64,000 nt of DNA from Rhynchonema sp. JSB1_4 (Eukaryota; Nematoda; Chromadorea; Monhysterida; Xyalidae): assembly GCA_030248065.1 (NCBI GenBank), contig JASAMV010007829.1:54015-118014 (forward strand), given 5' to 3'. The notes under the pieces were generated by a model. The model saw only the letters and a list, made by a program, of their open reading frames with translations, ran no database searches and was not told the DNA's origin. The translations under genes were made by a program, and so were the position numbers. This document shows positions 49,762 through 61,412 of the stretch, piece after piece (within the stretch, counting starts at the first letter, position 1; every line of letters begins with the position of its first letter).

Positions 49762-52700
49762 GTTTGTTGTTGCTCTGTTGTCGTGGTTGTTCTGTGTCAG
49801 CACCAAGAATATAATTGCGTATCCCCGGAATTTGCGTTCTCGGTTTCCGCGCACAACTTTTTTGTTCGATTGCCGCTTTTGAGCGTTTAGCTCGCTGGTT
49901 GATAGATTGTGGTTGACCAAAAACTGATGCGTGAATCTATAGTTGATATTGTGATGAAAATTCGTAGATTTCTTTCGATCGTCAGGTGCCTTCCAAACGG
50001 CCGCAGTTGAGGGCCTCTTTGAATGCCAACACGCAATAAGCGGAAATGATCTAAAAAACGGTTAAGATATGATCATTCATTATGTAGTGCAGTGTAGGAC
50101 GATTCAGTGTGGGACAATGTGTGTGTGCTTGGAATCTGATACGAAATCCTGGAAGAGCAAACATTTGGACAGGACAGGTGATCTGCATATGGCGTCATAA
50201 GACGTGATCCAAACAACAAGATCTTGATGCACATAAAAGCAAGAAACATTTAGGTTGTAGGATTTCATTCACTCAACTTCAACACCTTCTACCACGAACG
50301 CCTGACAGAACCCAGATAAGAGCAATGGCTTATCAAACTTGTCGGCCTGAGTTTGTCAACAAATTTACTAAATAATACATATATGTATACACCAACAGAT
50401 TTGCATTTGGATGACAACAGCCTCTGCTTGAGTTTTTGTGCAACGACTGGCCTACTAAAGATCCAATGCATCTAAACGAGTCTTTTTCCTCGACTAAAAA
50501 GTTAATCATGATCTATACATACTGTATGTATAGGTCCTCGTCTGACACGATATGACTGCTGGTACGCACAATGTTTAGGTACAAAGAAACGGGCATTGCA
50601 CACGCGCTTGCACCAGACTCTTTTCTGAGACTCGGAAACCGATATGCTGTTATAGGGTTATGTGAAAAACATGGCGGTGAAATTTTTGGGTCTCGCAGGA
50701 TGCCAAATCGTCAAAATAAACGTTGCGGTTCAGAACCAGACAGAAACTTTCCACCATTATCCCGCTATGAACAACGTACGAGAATAAAGGCAATAGTTAT
50801 AGATTTTTACATGAAATTAAAACTTCTGATACCCAAGAACATACACGTTTCCTACACAGTGGGCGCAGTCAGAAAAGTGGGCGCGCGCAGCTTCCTGGCA
50901 TACATACATACACCTAAGAATAGAACTTACACAGATAGACATGTGTACCATTCCTAAAGCCAGTAACGCGCTTTTTTGGCCACGGTTGGGTCATGCGACC
51001 GGCAAGTTTCGTTCCGATGAGGGGATATGAGAAAAATAGTAAAATAAGCAGCACTCCAGTCACCCACCACCGTTGGAGGTGCCGTTAGAGCATGCAGAAA
51101 AATATACCATAACGGCATTTTGCGCGGAGCTGTACAACAGTACCACATGGGCATAAAAAATAATGGTATTATGTATACTGTATGTATACGTATGCCGACC
51201 TCTAAGGCATGAAGGCGTCTGCTTGGGCCTTCACGGACTTTTTCGAAGACGGAGCCGTACATTCTGGAGAAATTGTGTACGAACTTGAAAAGTTGCATTC
51301 ACGTGCAACTTCGTCGGGGAAACTACATCAGGGGTATGTGAATAGTGAATGCATGTCAGCTACAGACATTGTGCTCCACCATGTATATGTACATACATAT
51401 AGGTATACATGCGGCGACCTAATGAGGTCGAAAAAATGCTGCTCGGAAAAGCTTCTTAACAATTTATCTGTTGGCGCGGTGATTATGTTCAAAAAGGGCG
51501 CGCACGGCTCTTGTGTTGCCGAAGAAATCCATCAAAGAAAATCCATGAGTGCAGTAATGTTGGTCTGTTTCGCCCTGCTTTCGCGGACAGACCGAGGTGC
51601 CATATGTTCTTCATGGGAAAAACAACAAAAACACAAACCTGAATTCAAAAACTCGACAAAGAGAGCAGAGAAAGGGTACAGGCTCTCACGACATGGCTAT
51701 TGTCTAAAGCGGCGCAAATGAATAGGCTTCCTTTCGGGTCCTTTCATGATAAAAGTTTGTTCAAAATTATGGGGGAGCATTAATTAGATTTGTACATCGA
51801 TGGATAGAGCAGCAATTGAAATACGCATGCGAATCGAAAAACAAAGGTTGACAGTTATACTTACAGTACTATCATATTTTTTGTGACAACGTGCGTACTG
51901 CCAATTTCGTTCGGTTTCTACAGATGGGGCACCAGGTCATCGTCAGTGCGAATGCAGCATATCCGGCTACATATATAAGAACAAAAAGAGGTGAGAGCAA
52001 ATCTCGTGTTCCCCGCGCTGTTTTCTCCCGAACCACACACACATGTCTTCACCGTACCCCTTCATCCAATACCATAGGGCACAAAATCTAATAAATGGCA
52101 CACAATGTTCTGTGGTTTTGGTCGGTAAAAATGGGTATTGGTGCTCTTGGTGCAATAATGTACAGAGAGCAGAAGTTGTTTCAACTTCAGGTTTGAGTTC
52201 AGGCTTGGCTAGGGCCCGAGGGTCGCACCGTACCTGAGCCCAAGGACAAATGTACCCGGCCATGGGACCTTAGCAGGTTCACGAAACGCACCAGCACCAA
52301 ATGACCACGCCGCAGCTCCGGTTGATTGTGATGAAATGCAATGCAAGGTGTTCGCCTGAGGTCGTAATAAACTGCGGCATGCCGTTGGCTGGCAGTTATT
52401 GTGCGATGTCACACTGTCAGTTGGTTTGTCAGTCAGAGTCGTCGGTAAGATATTTTATGTAGCTTCCAGTGTGATAGCAGATTAGTGCAAAAATGTCAAT
52501 CGAAATTTATAGAATATTCATTGTAGACGCCCATGCTTTGTATTCTTCGTCGTGTTCGTCAGGTAATCCGACTGCCCATGCGTGTTATAAGGCGGGTTAA
52601 CTGACAACCTTGACTGACAGATACTTACTGACATTGGCAGGGAGGCATGGTGTGCTCACAGGAACCAACCAGCGAACGCGGTGGTTTTTAATCGCGATTC

Positions 52701-54534
52701 TTGTCACGCCCGCGCGCAACGGTGCGCCCTTCTTTGATGCTGAGTAATTCTGTCAGATATGGGTTGACAACACGTCAAGATGAAAAACAGCACACATGAC
52801 TAAAGGGGGAAGTATGTAATTTGTCAAGCTCAGCTGCACACGCTTGAAGCGCATGAAATTAACTTTTGACACTGTTTTTGTAACATTTCCAATACAAACA
52901 TATCCGGAAGTGAAATGAACATGCTGTAAATCTTCAAGTGTGGCAATACGCATTTTTATGACATTACGGCGACGCAAATAGCATTATTTCGCCCGATGAC
53001 ACGCAATTTCCAGCTCACTGACAAGATGAATGTGCCTCACTTTTATGGCCCGAAGCGGCATAAGCGCATGAAATAAGGAAGCTGCGGTGGAAACAACCTA
53101 CACCAATTTCGTAATTTTCATTCACAAGCAGACATTCGCACGTGCATAGAGTTGTTCTACACAACACCTGGAGTTTGCTATGTTCATTGCGGCGTTTTAT
53201 GCTTATCCGCGTGGTCGACAAAAGGTTCGGGAATACATTGAAACGATGTGCAAACAGGCCCATACACGGGCAAGCGCACAACGAGGCCCTTACACCGGCG
53301 CGGAGGAGCACAGCGCGGCTCACGGCATTGTAACTCGCTCGTATAACACGGCTTATCTGTAAACACGCAGACAGCAGCGGGGAACCTGTGCAAGTGCATG
53401 TATGTACTTTGTCGCAGGCAACACATGCCACCAGCTTGAAGCTGCAAGTAAAGCATAGCCGCAGTTGACCGATCAATAAGTACCAAGCGCGTGTAGTACA
53501 AGCCGCACACAACTCGCGAGCGCCTGCGAGGTCAGTAGTCACACAGCAAGTTGACGAAAACTCTCATCTTGTCGCATGGTACCACCCCCTTTTGGCATAT
53601 GTCTGTTGCTTCCGTTATTGCAAAAAAAACTATACCTCGAGAAGCTATGCTAGGACGGGAGAACTTTGGGGTACATCAAAAAGAAACAGCAGGCATGGCG
53701 CGCTTGCCAGCCGAAAAGCGTAACGCGCCCATTTTGTCCCGCTGTTTAGCTTCATGAGCGGCTGCGCGCGCACGCCTTTTTTGCATCTCGACTGAGAGAG
53801 CACGTGACATGACGAAAATTTTGGTTTTTCTCTCGAGGGTATGGCGCAAGAAAACGCTCAGCGTAAGTCTTGGAGACACACGTTGTTTAGCCGTTGGCTG
53901 CAATCAATACATAGCCAAGCAATCGCACACACAAGCACCAAACGGAAACCCTAAATTCTCTCCGTCGCTGGGCTTCTGGTAAACATCGCCAAGAAAAACA
54001 TTCGCTGATTGCACGACAAAGACCACGAGATTGTCACATGTGGCAAAAAGCTGGCTCTGTGGTGAGGACAAAAGTTGCAGGAGTGCCGAGCGATTTGGGA
54101 TGGGATAGGGCCGAGCTCATAATCAAATCACAAAACCGACGGCAAAACACAAGCGCGAACTCGGCCAACTGAAAAATGAAATTAACGACTTTGTGCAACT
54201 GTGTTTACTGCTTGACCGCATCCCGGTCTGTTGGAAGTCCAGTCGACTCACTTCATAGTGAACGTCCACCCGCAATAGTGAACGTGTTTTTGAACCCCAA
54301 TCCACCATTAACCTCCCAGTTATTGCTGTTCTGTATAGTGAATATTTCAGTGAACAACATTGCGTATCCCGATCGATTCACTATACTAGGGCTACATATT
54401 ACCGCTCTCGTGAACAAATGTTGTTGGATAGTGTGTCTTGCGCCATGAAAACAAAAACGTGAAAATGGCAAACAAACAGAAATGCTACCATAAATACCGG
54501 TGATCCCATAAAGCTGCATATTCGGACCCAGTGG
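49762..54534. other. Gene-poor interval upstream of complexin
   Basis: No domain or phased exon chain seen on either strand. The largest frames (51209-51721 plus, 53542-53015 minus) lack motifs; the latter is Cys-rich but has no family I recognise. The complexin promoter lies at the left end. Confidence 0.35.
51926..51960 (+). repeat. Dispersed repeat copy upstream of complexin
   Basis: Reads GGCACCAGGTCATCGTCAGT then GCGAATGCAGCAT; same family as 10437 and 19191. Confidence 0.6.
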
Positions 54535-54537
54535 TAA

Positions 54538-54947
54538 GGGCGGACTCAGGTTGACTAAGGAGCACGGATCACGGAAATAGTTATGTCCACAGTTATTTAT
54601 TTCATTTCCGTGTCACAGAAGTATTTCCGTGACAAGAAAATATTTAGGTGACACGGAAACGAAATGAGAAAATATTTCCGCCTTCACGGAACACGGAAAT
54701 AATTCAACCATGCAAACGGTACATTTCGAGTGAAGATGATAAAAACCAGCGTGCTGACGTCGAAGGAACGCGTGTTGACGGAAACAGAAATAATTTACAA
54801 GGAAATATTTCCGTGTTCCGTAAATTTGAAAATTACACTGAACACGGAAATCTTTTCGTTCATGGAAACATTTCCGTGTTCCGTTAATTTTTAAATTTTA
54901 TCATGAAACATTTCCGTGTTCCTTGTTCTGCGTTTTTAACTCCGCCC
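54538..54947. mobile_element. PIF/Harbinger-like MITE, TAA target duplication
   Basis: Starts GGGCGGACTCAGGTTGAC, ends AACTCCGCCC, flanked by TAA on both sides (54535-54537, 54948-54950). The body holds many copies of TATTTCCGTG/CACGGAAATA in both orientations. No coding capacity. Confidence 0.72.
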
Positions 54948-54950
54948 TAA

Positions 54951-55085
54951 GGGCGGCCTTAGGTTAAATCCGGAAACCGGACTCCGGAAATATTTCCGGA
55001 AAACGCAGAAATTTACACGCAAAAATAATGCGTTTTCCGGAAATATTTCCGGATTCCGGTTTCCGGATTCAACCTAAGTCCGCCC
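54951..55085. mobile_element. Second, abutting PIF/Harbinger-like MITE sharing the TAA
   Basis: GGGCGGCCTTAGGTTAAATC at the left and the inverse at the right (GATTCAACCTAAGTCCGCCC) form a 135-bp hairpin rich in CCGGAAA/TTTCCGG. TAA follows at 55086-55088, and the left TAA is shared with the preceding element. Confidence 0.75.
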
Positions 55086-55237
55086 TAAGGTATACGCATT
55101 AAACAAGTTGCGACACTGCCGTAAAAACTCATCCTGAGCATCCAGGGGTGCTGAAAACGAACTTGGGGTTCGTTTTTTGGCCTCGAATTCCGCACTGTAG
55201 TCGAAGAGCGTCGTTACTCAGCCTATTGGAAATGGTA

Positions 55238-56545
55238 GCTAGACACTTGTTGACATGTCAACAACTGTCCTATACGCAAAGACATAAATAACACGTGTGT
55301 CAACAACTATGCTCTACCACGCTGCGTATAGGACAGTTGTTGACATAAAGACAAAAAAGACAAAATTAGTTGGGTGTCAACAACTATGCATTGCCACGCT
55401 GCGTATAGGACAGTTTGAGCAACAAAATGTACACTTTGAGCGAGTGTAACGCTTTGATGACCGCTTTTTAATTATCCGGTTTTCATTTGCTGCTTGACAT
55501 AACACTTTCCTGCACCGTTGCAAAAATTGGTTGGGGATGTTTCAACTCATAACTGCAGAGAATACATGCAATCATTGATGGCAGTTATGTGGCCTGCAAC
55601 CTGTGTGTGCGAGTGCCATGAGCTGGCGGATTGCCTATTACCAGCAACCCCCGGCAAGTTCAAAGTCACATGTTTCGGCGTCACGCTGGCTTGTGCAGCA
55701 GACGCGATTTTCTAAACGAAGGGTCAACTTTGACGCATTATTGTACATGATTGAATGCGTTTCTCGAGATACTGTTATTTTAAGGACTTAGCACAAGCGT
55801 TTCAGGAGATTATTTCCGATTTATAATAATTTCTGACAAATGATATGCGCCCCATTTTGGAAACCATGCAAAGTAAGGTTGCTGTTGGACTGAAATTTAA
55901 CGAGAATTTGCGCAAATTATATCACGTGTGCGCCTGATCATTTTGGCAGCAACTAACTAAAATCCCGCAGCGGTTTGGAGTTAAACACCTGGTATTTTGT
56001 CTGATCTGTTCCTCTCAGGCACAGGAAGACTTGCACATCCGACGTCGGTAGTTCAACATTTATAGAATAACTCGCTCTCAAAATTTATTTTGCAAGGAAA
56101 ATATTTTACGATGTTTGTCAGGTGCGCGTGCGATCGCATTTGCGTTCTTCACATGTTGTTCACCTGGCCGAACTGTCTTCTCTCCAATCAATGTACAGTT
56201 GTTGACACCCAACTATTTTTGTCTTTATGTCAACAACCGTCCTATACGCAGCGTGGTAATGCATAGTTGTTGACACACGTGTTATTTATGTCTTTGCGTA
56301 TAGGACAGTTGTTGACATGTGTACACTCGCTCAAAGTGTACATTTTGTTGCTCAAACTGTCCTATACGCAGCGTGGTAATGCATAGTTGTTAACACCCAA
56401 CTATTTTTGTCTTTTTTGTCTTTATATCCACAACTGTCCTATACGCAGCGTGGTAATGCATAGTTGTTGACACGAAACACATTAAAGACAAAAAAGACAT
56501 TAAAGACAAAAAAGACATTTATTATTTTTGTCTTTATCCCCAAGT
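55238..56545. mobile_element. Inverted-repeat element with CTGTCCTATACGC subterminal modules
   Basis: Outer ends GACACTTG and CAAGTGTC are inverses. Seven modules containing CTGTCCTATACGC (with AGCGTGG in most) and GTTGTTGACA occur: about 55258, 55322 and 55393 on the left, 56229, 56297, 56355 and 56428 on the right, largely mirrored. The core has a 65-codon frame only. No target duplication found, so borders are approximate. Confidence 0.62.
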
Positions 56546-56711
56546 GTCCACATCCAACTTTTCCCAACATGCATGTCTGCCTCCGCGTTTCCTGCTCTTG
56601 CGCTGGTGCACGAATTTCGTAAAAAAAGAGAAAACGGTCAACAACACAACAACGTTTTCAAAATTTCAAAAAAAATCGACTGAACTGAGTCAGTGTAGTA
56701 CTTGGTCAGGG

Positions 56712-57120
56712 TGTTGACGATAGATAGATTGGGACCCGAAATGTGTTGACGATAGATAGATGACCAAAGTCCGAAATCTGGGGGGGGGGGGTCGACCCAA
56801 ACTTGTTGACGATAGATAGATGGTGGGGGGGGGTCGCCAAAAATCAAGGTATAGTATAGTGCATTAAGTAGGTAATAATGTGTAAATATTAATGAAAATG
56901 TGTATAGATGTACTAAATCCGCGCGTAGCGCGCGATTTTTTGCCTATTTGGGACAAAAAATACCGATTTTGAGCCATTTTGAGGCAAAAATGCCCATTTT
57001 GGGGTCGAAATGTGTTGACGATAGATAGATTGTTCCCAGAATTTGTTGACGATAGATAGATTTGCCCATAAGTGTTGACGATAGATAGATGAAATCAAAA
57101 AGTGTTGACGATAGATAGAT
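56712..57120 (+). repeat. Array of seven 18-nt direct repeats TGTTGACGATAGATAGAT
   Basis: Copies start at 56712, 56744, 56804, 57013, 57044, 57073 and 57103, all in one orientation and identical. Spacers within the right group are 11-13 nt and differ from each other. A GC-run stretch and a segment with GCGCGTAGCGCGC split the array. On the minus strand the unit reads in frame as SIYRQH, but the frame shifts between copies. Too short and too close for CRISPR. Confidence 0.9.
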
Positions 57121-57155
57121 GAATTTGGGGGGGGGACCCCCCCCCCCCCCACCCC

Positions 57156-57564
57156 CAGTGTAGTTCCTGGGGGGGGGAGGGGGGGGGACCCCCCCCTCGG
57201 GTACGTCTGTTCCCCCTCCGAGGTACGCCTGCCCCACTGTTCCCCCTCCGGGTACGTCTGCTCCCCCAATTTTTTCCTAAAATGGGCAAATTTAGGCCTA
57301 AAATAGGCATTTTTAGGCCAAAAATAGGTAAACTTTAGGTGAAACCTCCAAAAAAACGCCAAAATACCCTTTTTATAGGGGATTTTTCGCAAAAGAAGGC
57401 AAAAATAGTCCAATTTTTCGACCTCAAAAAATGACTTTTTTCCGTCCCCCCCCAAATTGGGACTTCCCCCCCCCCCCCTTCCCCCCCCAGGTAGGTACGT
57501 CTGTTCCCCCTCCGAAAATAGTGGAGGGTACGTCTGTTCCCCCTCCGGACCAGGAACTACACTG
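57156..57564. mobile_element. MITE family A, copy A1 (hAT-like, TSD CCCACCCC)
   Basis: Ends CAGTGTAGTTCCTGG and exact inverse; 8-bp duplication CCCACCCC (57148-57155, 57565-57572). The body has long G and C runs near the ends, repeats of GTACGTCTGTTCCCCCTCCG and an A/T-rich centre with AGGCCTAAAA words. Confidence 0.93.
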
Positions 57565-57731
57565 CCCACCCCCCCAAGTACTACCCTGAACTTAGTCCAT
57601 TGACCATTGGACGTGTTTGGCCACTGTTAAAGTAAGAAAAAAGGACAGTAACATGGCCAACCAATCGCCACACAAGCCTTGCGAATGTTTGGCAACTGTT
57701 GACGAGAAGGCGGCCGCTGGTTAGTTAGCAG

Positions 57732-58030
57732 CAGAGGTCGCAATCGGGCCCGGCCAAGGGCCGGACCGGGCCGCGATTTTGGTCCTCTGGTTTGGGCCGG
57801 GCCGGAGATTTAGCGGACCGGCCGGGCCAGGCACCCCGGCCCGAAGCTTCTGAAGTGACTTATTTTGCTGAAAGAATGGTGCTTTTTTGTTAAAAGTACT
57901 GTAATTTCTGGGTGTGGCATTTTTGCCGAAAATTGGCATAAAAAGACAATTTTTGGGTGAGCGCGCGATTTTTTAGGGGTTCCGAGGTCGAAAAACACCT
58001 ATTTTTGCCTTTTCAAAAGCATAAATCTGC
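57732..58030. mobile_element. Truncated family C element
   Basis: Starts CAGAGGTCGCAATCGGGCC and follows the intact copy at 58283 through GGCCGGGCC repeats and GGCCCGAAGCTTCTGAAGTG, but has no right end. Confidence 0.7.
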
Positions 58031-58033
58031 TTA

Positions 58034-59282
58034 CCGTAAAAACCTAAATACAGCCCCCCCCCCCCCCCGGAATCGAGCCCCCCCCCCCCCGTAATACAGC
58101 CCCCCCAAAAAGGGGTCTGTGAATTAATAGACCCCCCCCCTAAGTAACATCCCCTATACTGTAGTGTATTAAGGCTTGATAGTGGTGTACAGTACAGGTA
58201 CATTTATGCACGTTTGTTGTTCGTTCAGAGCACATAATACGCCTCCTATTGACGAATAGACACGAATAAATGCGATTACAAGCAGAGGTCGCAATCGGGC
58301 CGGCCCGACCTCGGGCCGGGCCGGGCCGGGCCGGGCCGGGCCGCGATTTTGGGCTTTTGGCTCGGGCCGGGCCGGAGATTTGGAGGGTCGGGCCGGGCCG
58401 GGCCGGGCACCCCGGCCCGAAGCTTCTGAAGTGACTTATTTTACTGAAAAAAGTAGGGATTTTTTTGTCAAAAATACTAAAATTTCTGACGGATTCGGCA
58501 AGTAAGTGATCAGTATTGTCCAGTGGTGTAGCTACCCAGGCGGGGCGGCAACTTACTGTACCACTAAAAATGTGGGGCGACAACCTACCTACCAGTGGTA
58601 TAAAAATGTTGATGAAAATGTACTCTAAAACGCTCATTTCGCGCGCGATTTTTCGCCTTTTTGGAGTGAAAAATACCGATTTTATACCATTTTGAGCCAA
58701 AAATAGCTACTTACTGTACCAGCCGCCGGGCGGCGACCTACCTACTGTATGTACCACGATGGAGCGTCAATCTACCTAACCTACTGTACCTAAGGGGACC
58801 CCACCCCCTGCTGCACCATTGGTATTGTCTATCTGACGACTTTTCAAGGAAAAAAATGAATTTTCAACCAAAAAATAGGGTCAAAAAATTGAAAAAATTA
58901 TGACAAAAATTGGGTTAAAATCTGAGCCAAAAAATCGGGCCGGGCCGGGCCGGGCCGGAGATTTGGGGGTTCGGGCCGGGCCGGGCCGGAGATTTCGGGG
59001 TACGGGTCGGGCCGGGCCGGGCCGGGCCGGAGATTTGGGGGCTCGGGCCGGGCCGGGCCGGCCAAACCCGGCCCGATTGCGACCTCTGATTACAAGCGAA
59101 AAAACATCCTTTCAAACCCCTTTTTAGGGGTTTTTGGGGGGTATTTCTGGGAACAATTTTTCAGGTTCGGGTCAGTGAATTAATAGAGGGCCCCCCCGGA
59201 ATAGAGCCCCCCCCGTAATAGAGCCCCCCCAAAATGGGGTCAGTGAGTTAATAGAGCCCCCCTTCTATTTAGGTTTTTACGG
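58034..59282. mobile_element. Family B element, copy B1 (TA-flanked), split by a family C insertion
   Basis: Ends CCGTAAAAACCTAAATA and inverse, flanked by TA (58032-58033, 59283-59284), as for Tc1/mariner-type MITEs. Without the insert at 58283-59088 and one duplicated target copy, B1 is about 435 bp. It carries C-run/G-run modules such as GGGGGGCTCTATTCCGGGGG. Confidence 0.8.
58283..59088. mobile_element. Family C element (hAT-like, TSD ATTACAAG) inside B1
   Basis: Ends CAGAGGTCGCAATCGGGCC and inverse GGCCCGATTGCGACCTCTG; ATTACAAG duplicated at 58275-58282 and 59089-59096. The flanks consist of GGGCC/GGCCG tandem repeats (hence Ala/Arg/Pro-rich spurious frames); the centre is AT-rich. Confidence 0.92.
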
Positions 59283-59309
59283 TACTCGAGACGAGATCAG
59301 TGTTGGAGG

Positions 59310-59690
59310 CAGTGTAGTTCCTGGTCCGGAGGGGGAGATAGCGGACCCTCCGCTTTTTTCGGAGGGGGAGATAGTGTACCCCCGAGGGGGGGGAAGACCC
59401 AAATTTGGGAAAAAGTCACTTTTTGAGGTAGAAAATTTGAGCTATTTTTGCCCCTTTTTGGAAAAAATTCTTCATAAAAAGGGTATTTTAGCGACTTTTG
59501 AGAACATTGACCAGAAAATCACACATTTTAGGCCTAAAAATGCCCATTTTAGGCCTAAAAATGGCCATTTTAGGCAAAAATTGGGGGAGATAGTGTACCC
59601 GGAGGGGGAGATAGGGGGATAGTGTACCACCCGAGGGGGAGATAGCGTACCCGAGGGGGGGACCCCCCCTCCCCCCCAGGAACTACACTG
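59310..59690. mobile_element. MITE family A, copy A2 (TSD GTTGGAGG)
   Basis: Same 15-bp ends; GTTGGAGG at 59302-59309 and 59691-59698. It belongs to the subtype with GAGGGGGAGATAGTGTACC modules. It sits in a sequence beginning CAGTGTTGGAGG. Confidence 0.92.
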
Positions 59691-59725
59691 GTTGGAGGTG
59701 GGGGGTTTGGGGGGCAGCCCCCCAG

Positions 59726-59740
59726 CAGTGTAGTTCCTGG
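59726..59740. mobile_element. Solo end of a family A element (A5)
   Basis: CAGTGTAGTTCCTGG alone; A4 has inserted directly after it, with target CCTGGCAG partly made of this end. Confidence 0.75.
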
Positions 59741-59750
59741 CAGCAGTGTA

Positions 59751-60602
59751 CCGTAAAAACCTAAATAGAAGGGGGGGCTCTATTAACTCACTGACCCCAT
59801 TTTGGGGGGCTCTATTACGGGCAGTGTAGTTCCTGGGGGGGGAGGGGGGGGACCCCCCCCCCGCGGGTACGGCTGTTCCCCCTCCGTGGTACGCCTGCCC
59901 CACTGTTCCCCCTCCGGGTACGTCTGCTCCCCCAATTTTTTCCTAAAATGGGCAAATTTAGGCCTAAAATAGGCATTTTTAGGCATAAAATGAGTGATTT
60001 TTAGGTCAATGTCGTCAAAAATCGCCAAAATACCCTTTTTATAGGGGATTTTTCGTAAAAGAAGGCAAAAATAGTCCAATTTTTCGACCTCAAAAAATGA
60101 CTTTTTTCCGTCCCCCCCCCCCAAATTGGGACTTCCCCCCCCCCCTTCCCCCCCCCCCAGGTAGGTACGTCTGTTCCCCCTCCGAAAATAGTGGAGGGTA
60201 CGTCTGTTCCCCCTCCGGACCAGGAACTACACTGATTACGGGGGGGCTCTATTCCGGGGGGGGGCTTCTATTAATTCACTGACCCGAACCTGAAAAAATT
60301 GTCCCCAGAAATACCCCCAAAAACCCCAAAAAAGGGGTTTGAAAGGATGTTTTTCGCTTGTAATCGCATTTATTCGTGTCTATTCGTCAATAAGAGGTGT
60401 ATTATGTGCTCTAAACTAACAATAAACGTGCGTAAATGAACTTGTGCACCACTATCAAGCGTTAATACACTACTGTATAGGGGATGTTACTTAGGGGGGG
60501 CTCTATTCCGGGGGGGCTCTATTAATTCACTGACCCCTTTTTGGGGGGCTGTATTACGGGGTTGGCTCTATTCCGGGGGGGGCTGTATTTAGGTTTTTAC
60601 GG
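59751..60602. mobile_element. Family B element, copy B2, inside A4
   Basis: CCGTAAAAACC at 59751 to GGTTTTTACGG at 60602, TA on both sides. It is itself interrupted by A3. Confidence 0.85.
59822..60234. mobile_element. MITE family A, copy A3 (TSD ATTACGGG), inside B2
   Basis: Intact 413-bp copy with the 15-bp ends; ATTACGGG at 59814-59821 and 60235-60242. Its GTACGTCTGTTCC-subtype body closely follows A1. Confidence 0.93.
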
Positions 60603-60604
60603 TA

Positions 60605-61022
60605 CCGTAAAAACCTAAATAGAAGGGGGGGCTCTATTAACTCACTGACCCCATTTTGGGGGGCTCTATTACGGGGGGCTCTATTCCGGGGGGGGGCTCT
60701 ATTAATTCACTGACCCGAACCTGAAAAATTGTTCCCAGAAATACCCCCCAAAAACTCCTAAAAACGGGTTTGAAAGGATGTTTTTTCGCTTGTAATCGCA
60801 TTTATTCGTGTCTATTCGTCAATAGGAGGCGTATTATGTGCTCTGAACGAACAACAAACGTGCATAAATGTACCTGTACACCACTATCAAGCCATAATAC
60901 ACTACTGTCGAGCAGTCTAGGGGATGTTACTTAGGGCAGGGGGGCTCTATTAATTTACTGACCCCTTTTTGGGGGGCTGTATTACGGGGGGCTCTATTCC
61001 GGTGCGGGGGCTGTATTTAGGT
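60605..61022. mobile_element. Family B element, copy B3, abutting B2 and lacking its right tip
   Basis: Starts CCGTAAAAACC straight after the TA shared with B2. At the right the end reads ATTTAGGT and then TAGTTCCTGG of A4, so about nine terminal bases are missing. Confidence 0.78.
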
Positions 61023-61412
61023 TAGTTCCTGGGGGGGGGGAGGGGGGCTGGTCCCCCCCTCGGGTACTCTATCTCCCCCTCAGGTGGTACACTATCCCCC
61101 TATCTCCCCCTCCGGGTACACTATCTCCCCCAATTTTTGCCTAAAATAGCCATTTTTAGGCCTAAAATGGGCATTTTTAGGCCAAAAATGAGTGATTTTC
61201 AGGTCAATGTTCTCAAAAGTCGCCAAAATACCCTTTTTCTGAAGAATTTTTTCCAAAAAGGGGCAAAAATAGGTCAAATTTTCTACCTCAAAAAGTGACT
61301 TTTTCCCGAATTTGGGTCTTCCCCCCCCTTCCCCCCTCGGGGGTACACTATCTCCCCCTCCGAAAAAAACGGAGGGTCCGCTATCTCCCCCTCCGGACCA
61401 GGAACTACACTG

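Larger units (their letters stand above)
59744..61412. mobile_element. MITE family A, copy A4 (TSD CCTGGCAG), carrying two B elements
   Basis: CCTGGCAG at 59736-59743 and 61413-61420 brackets an element whose left end CAGTGTA is cut by B2 and B3 and which resumes at 61023 (TAGTTCCTGG) to end with CCAGGAACTACACTG. The B elements use the TA inside the terminal repeat as target. Confidence 0.85.

Noticed and set aside
51209..51721. 170-codon plus frame
   Set aside because: No domain, no conserved pattern, unsupported by splice sites; treated as chance.
53015..53542. 175-codon Cys-rich minus frame
   Set aside because: Cysteines show no regular spacing of a known fold, and overlapping frames on both strands are equally long.
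56712..57120. CRISPR-like spaced repeats
   Set aside because: Unit of 18 nt and spacers of 11-13 nt are too short, no cas genes, and the window is clearly eukaryotic.
56913..57569. 218-codon minus frame with IYRQH repeats
   Set aside because: It runs across an 18-nt repeat array and a MITE; frames shift between repeats and the rest is homopolymer translation.
58140..58700. 186-codon minus frame, Ala/Arg/Pro-rich
   Set aside because: Produced by GGGCC tandem repeats of a family C transposon.
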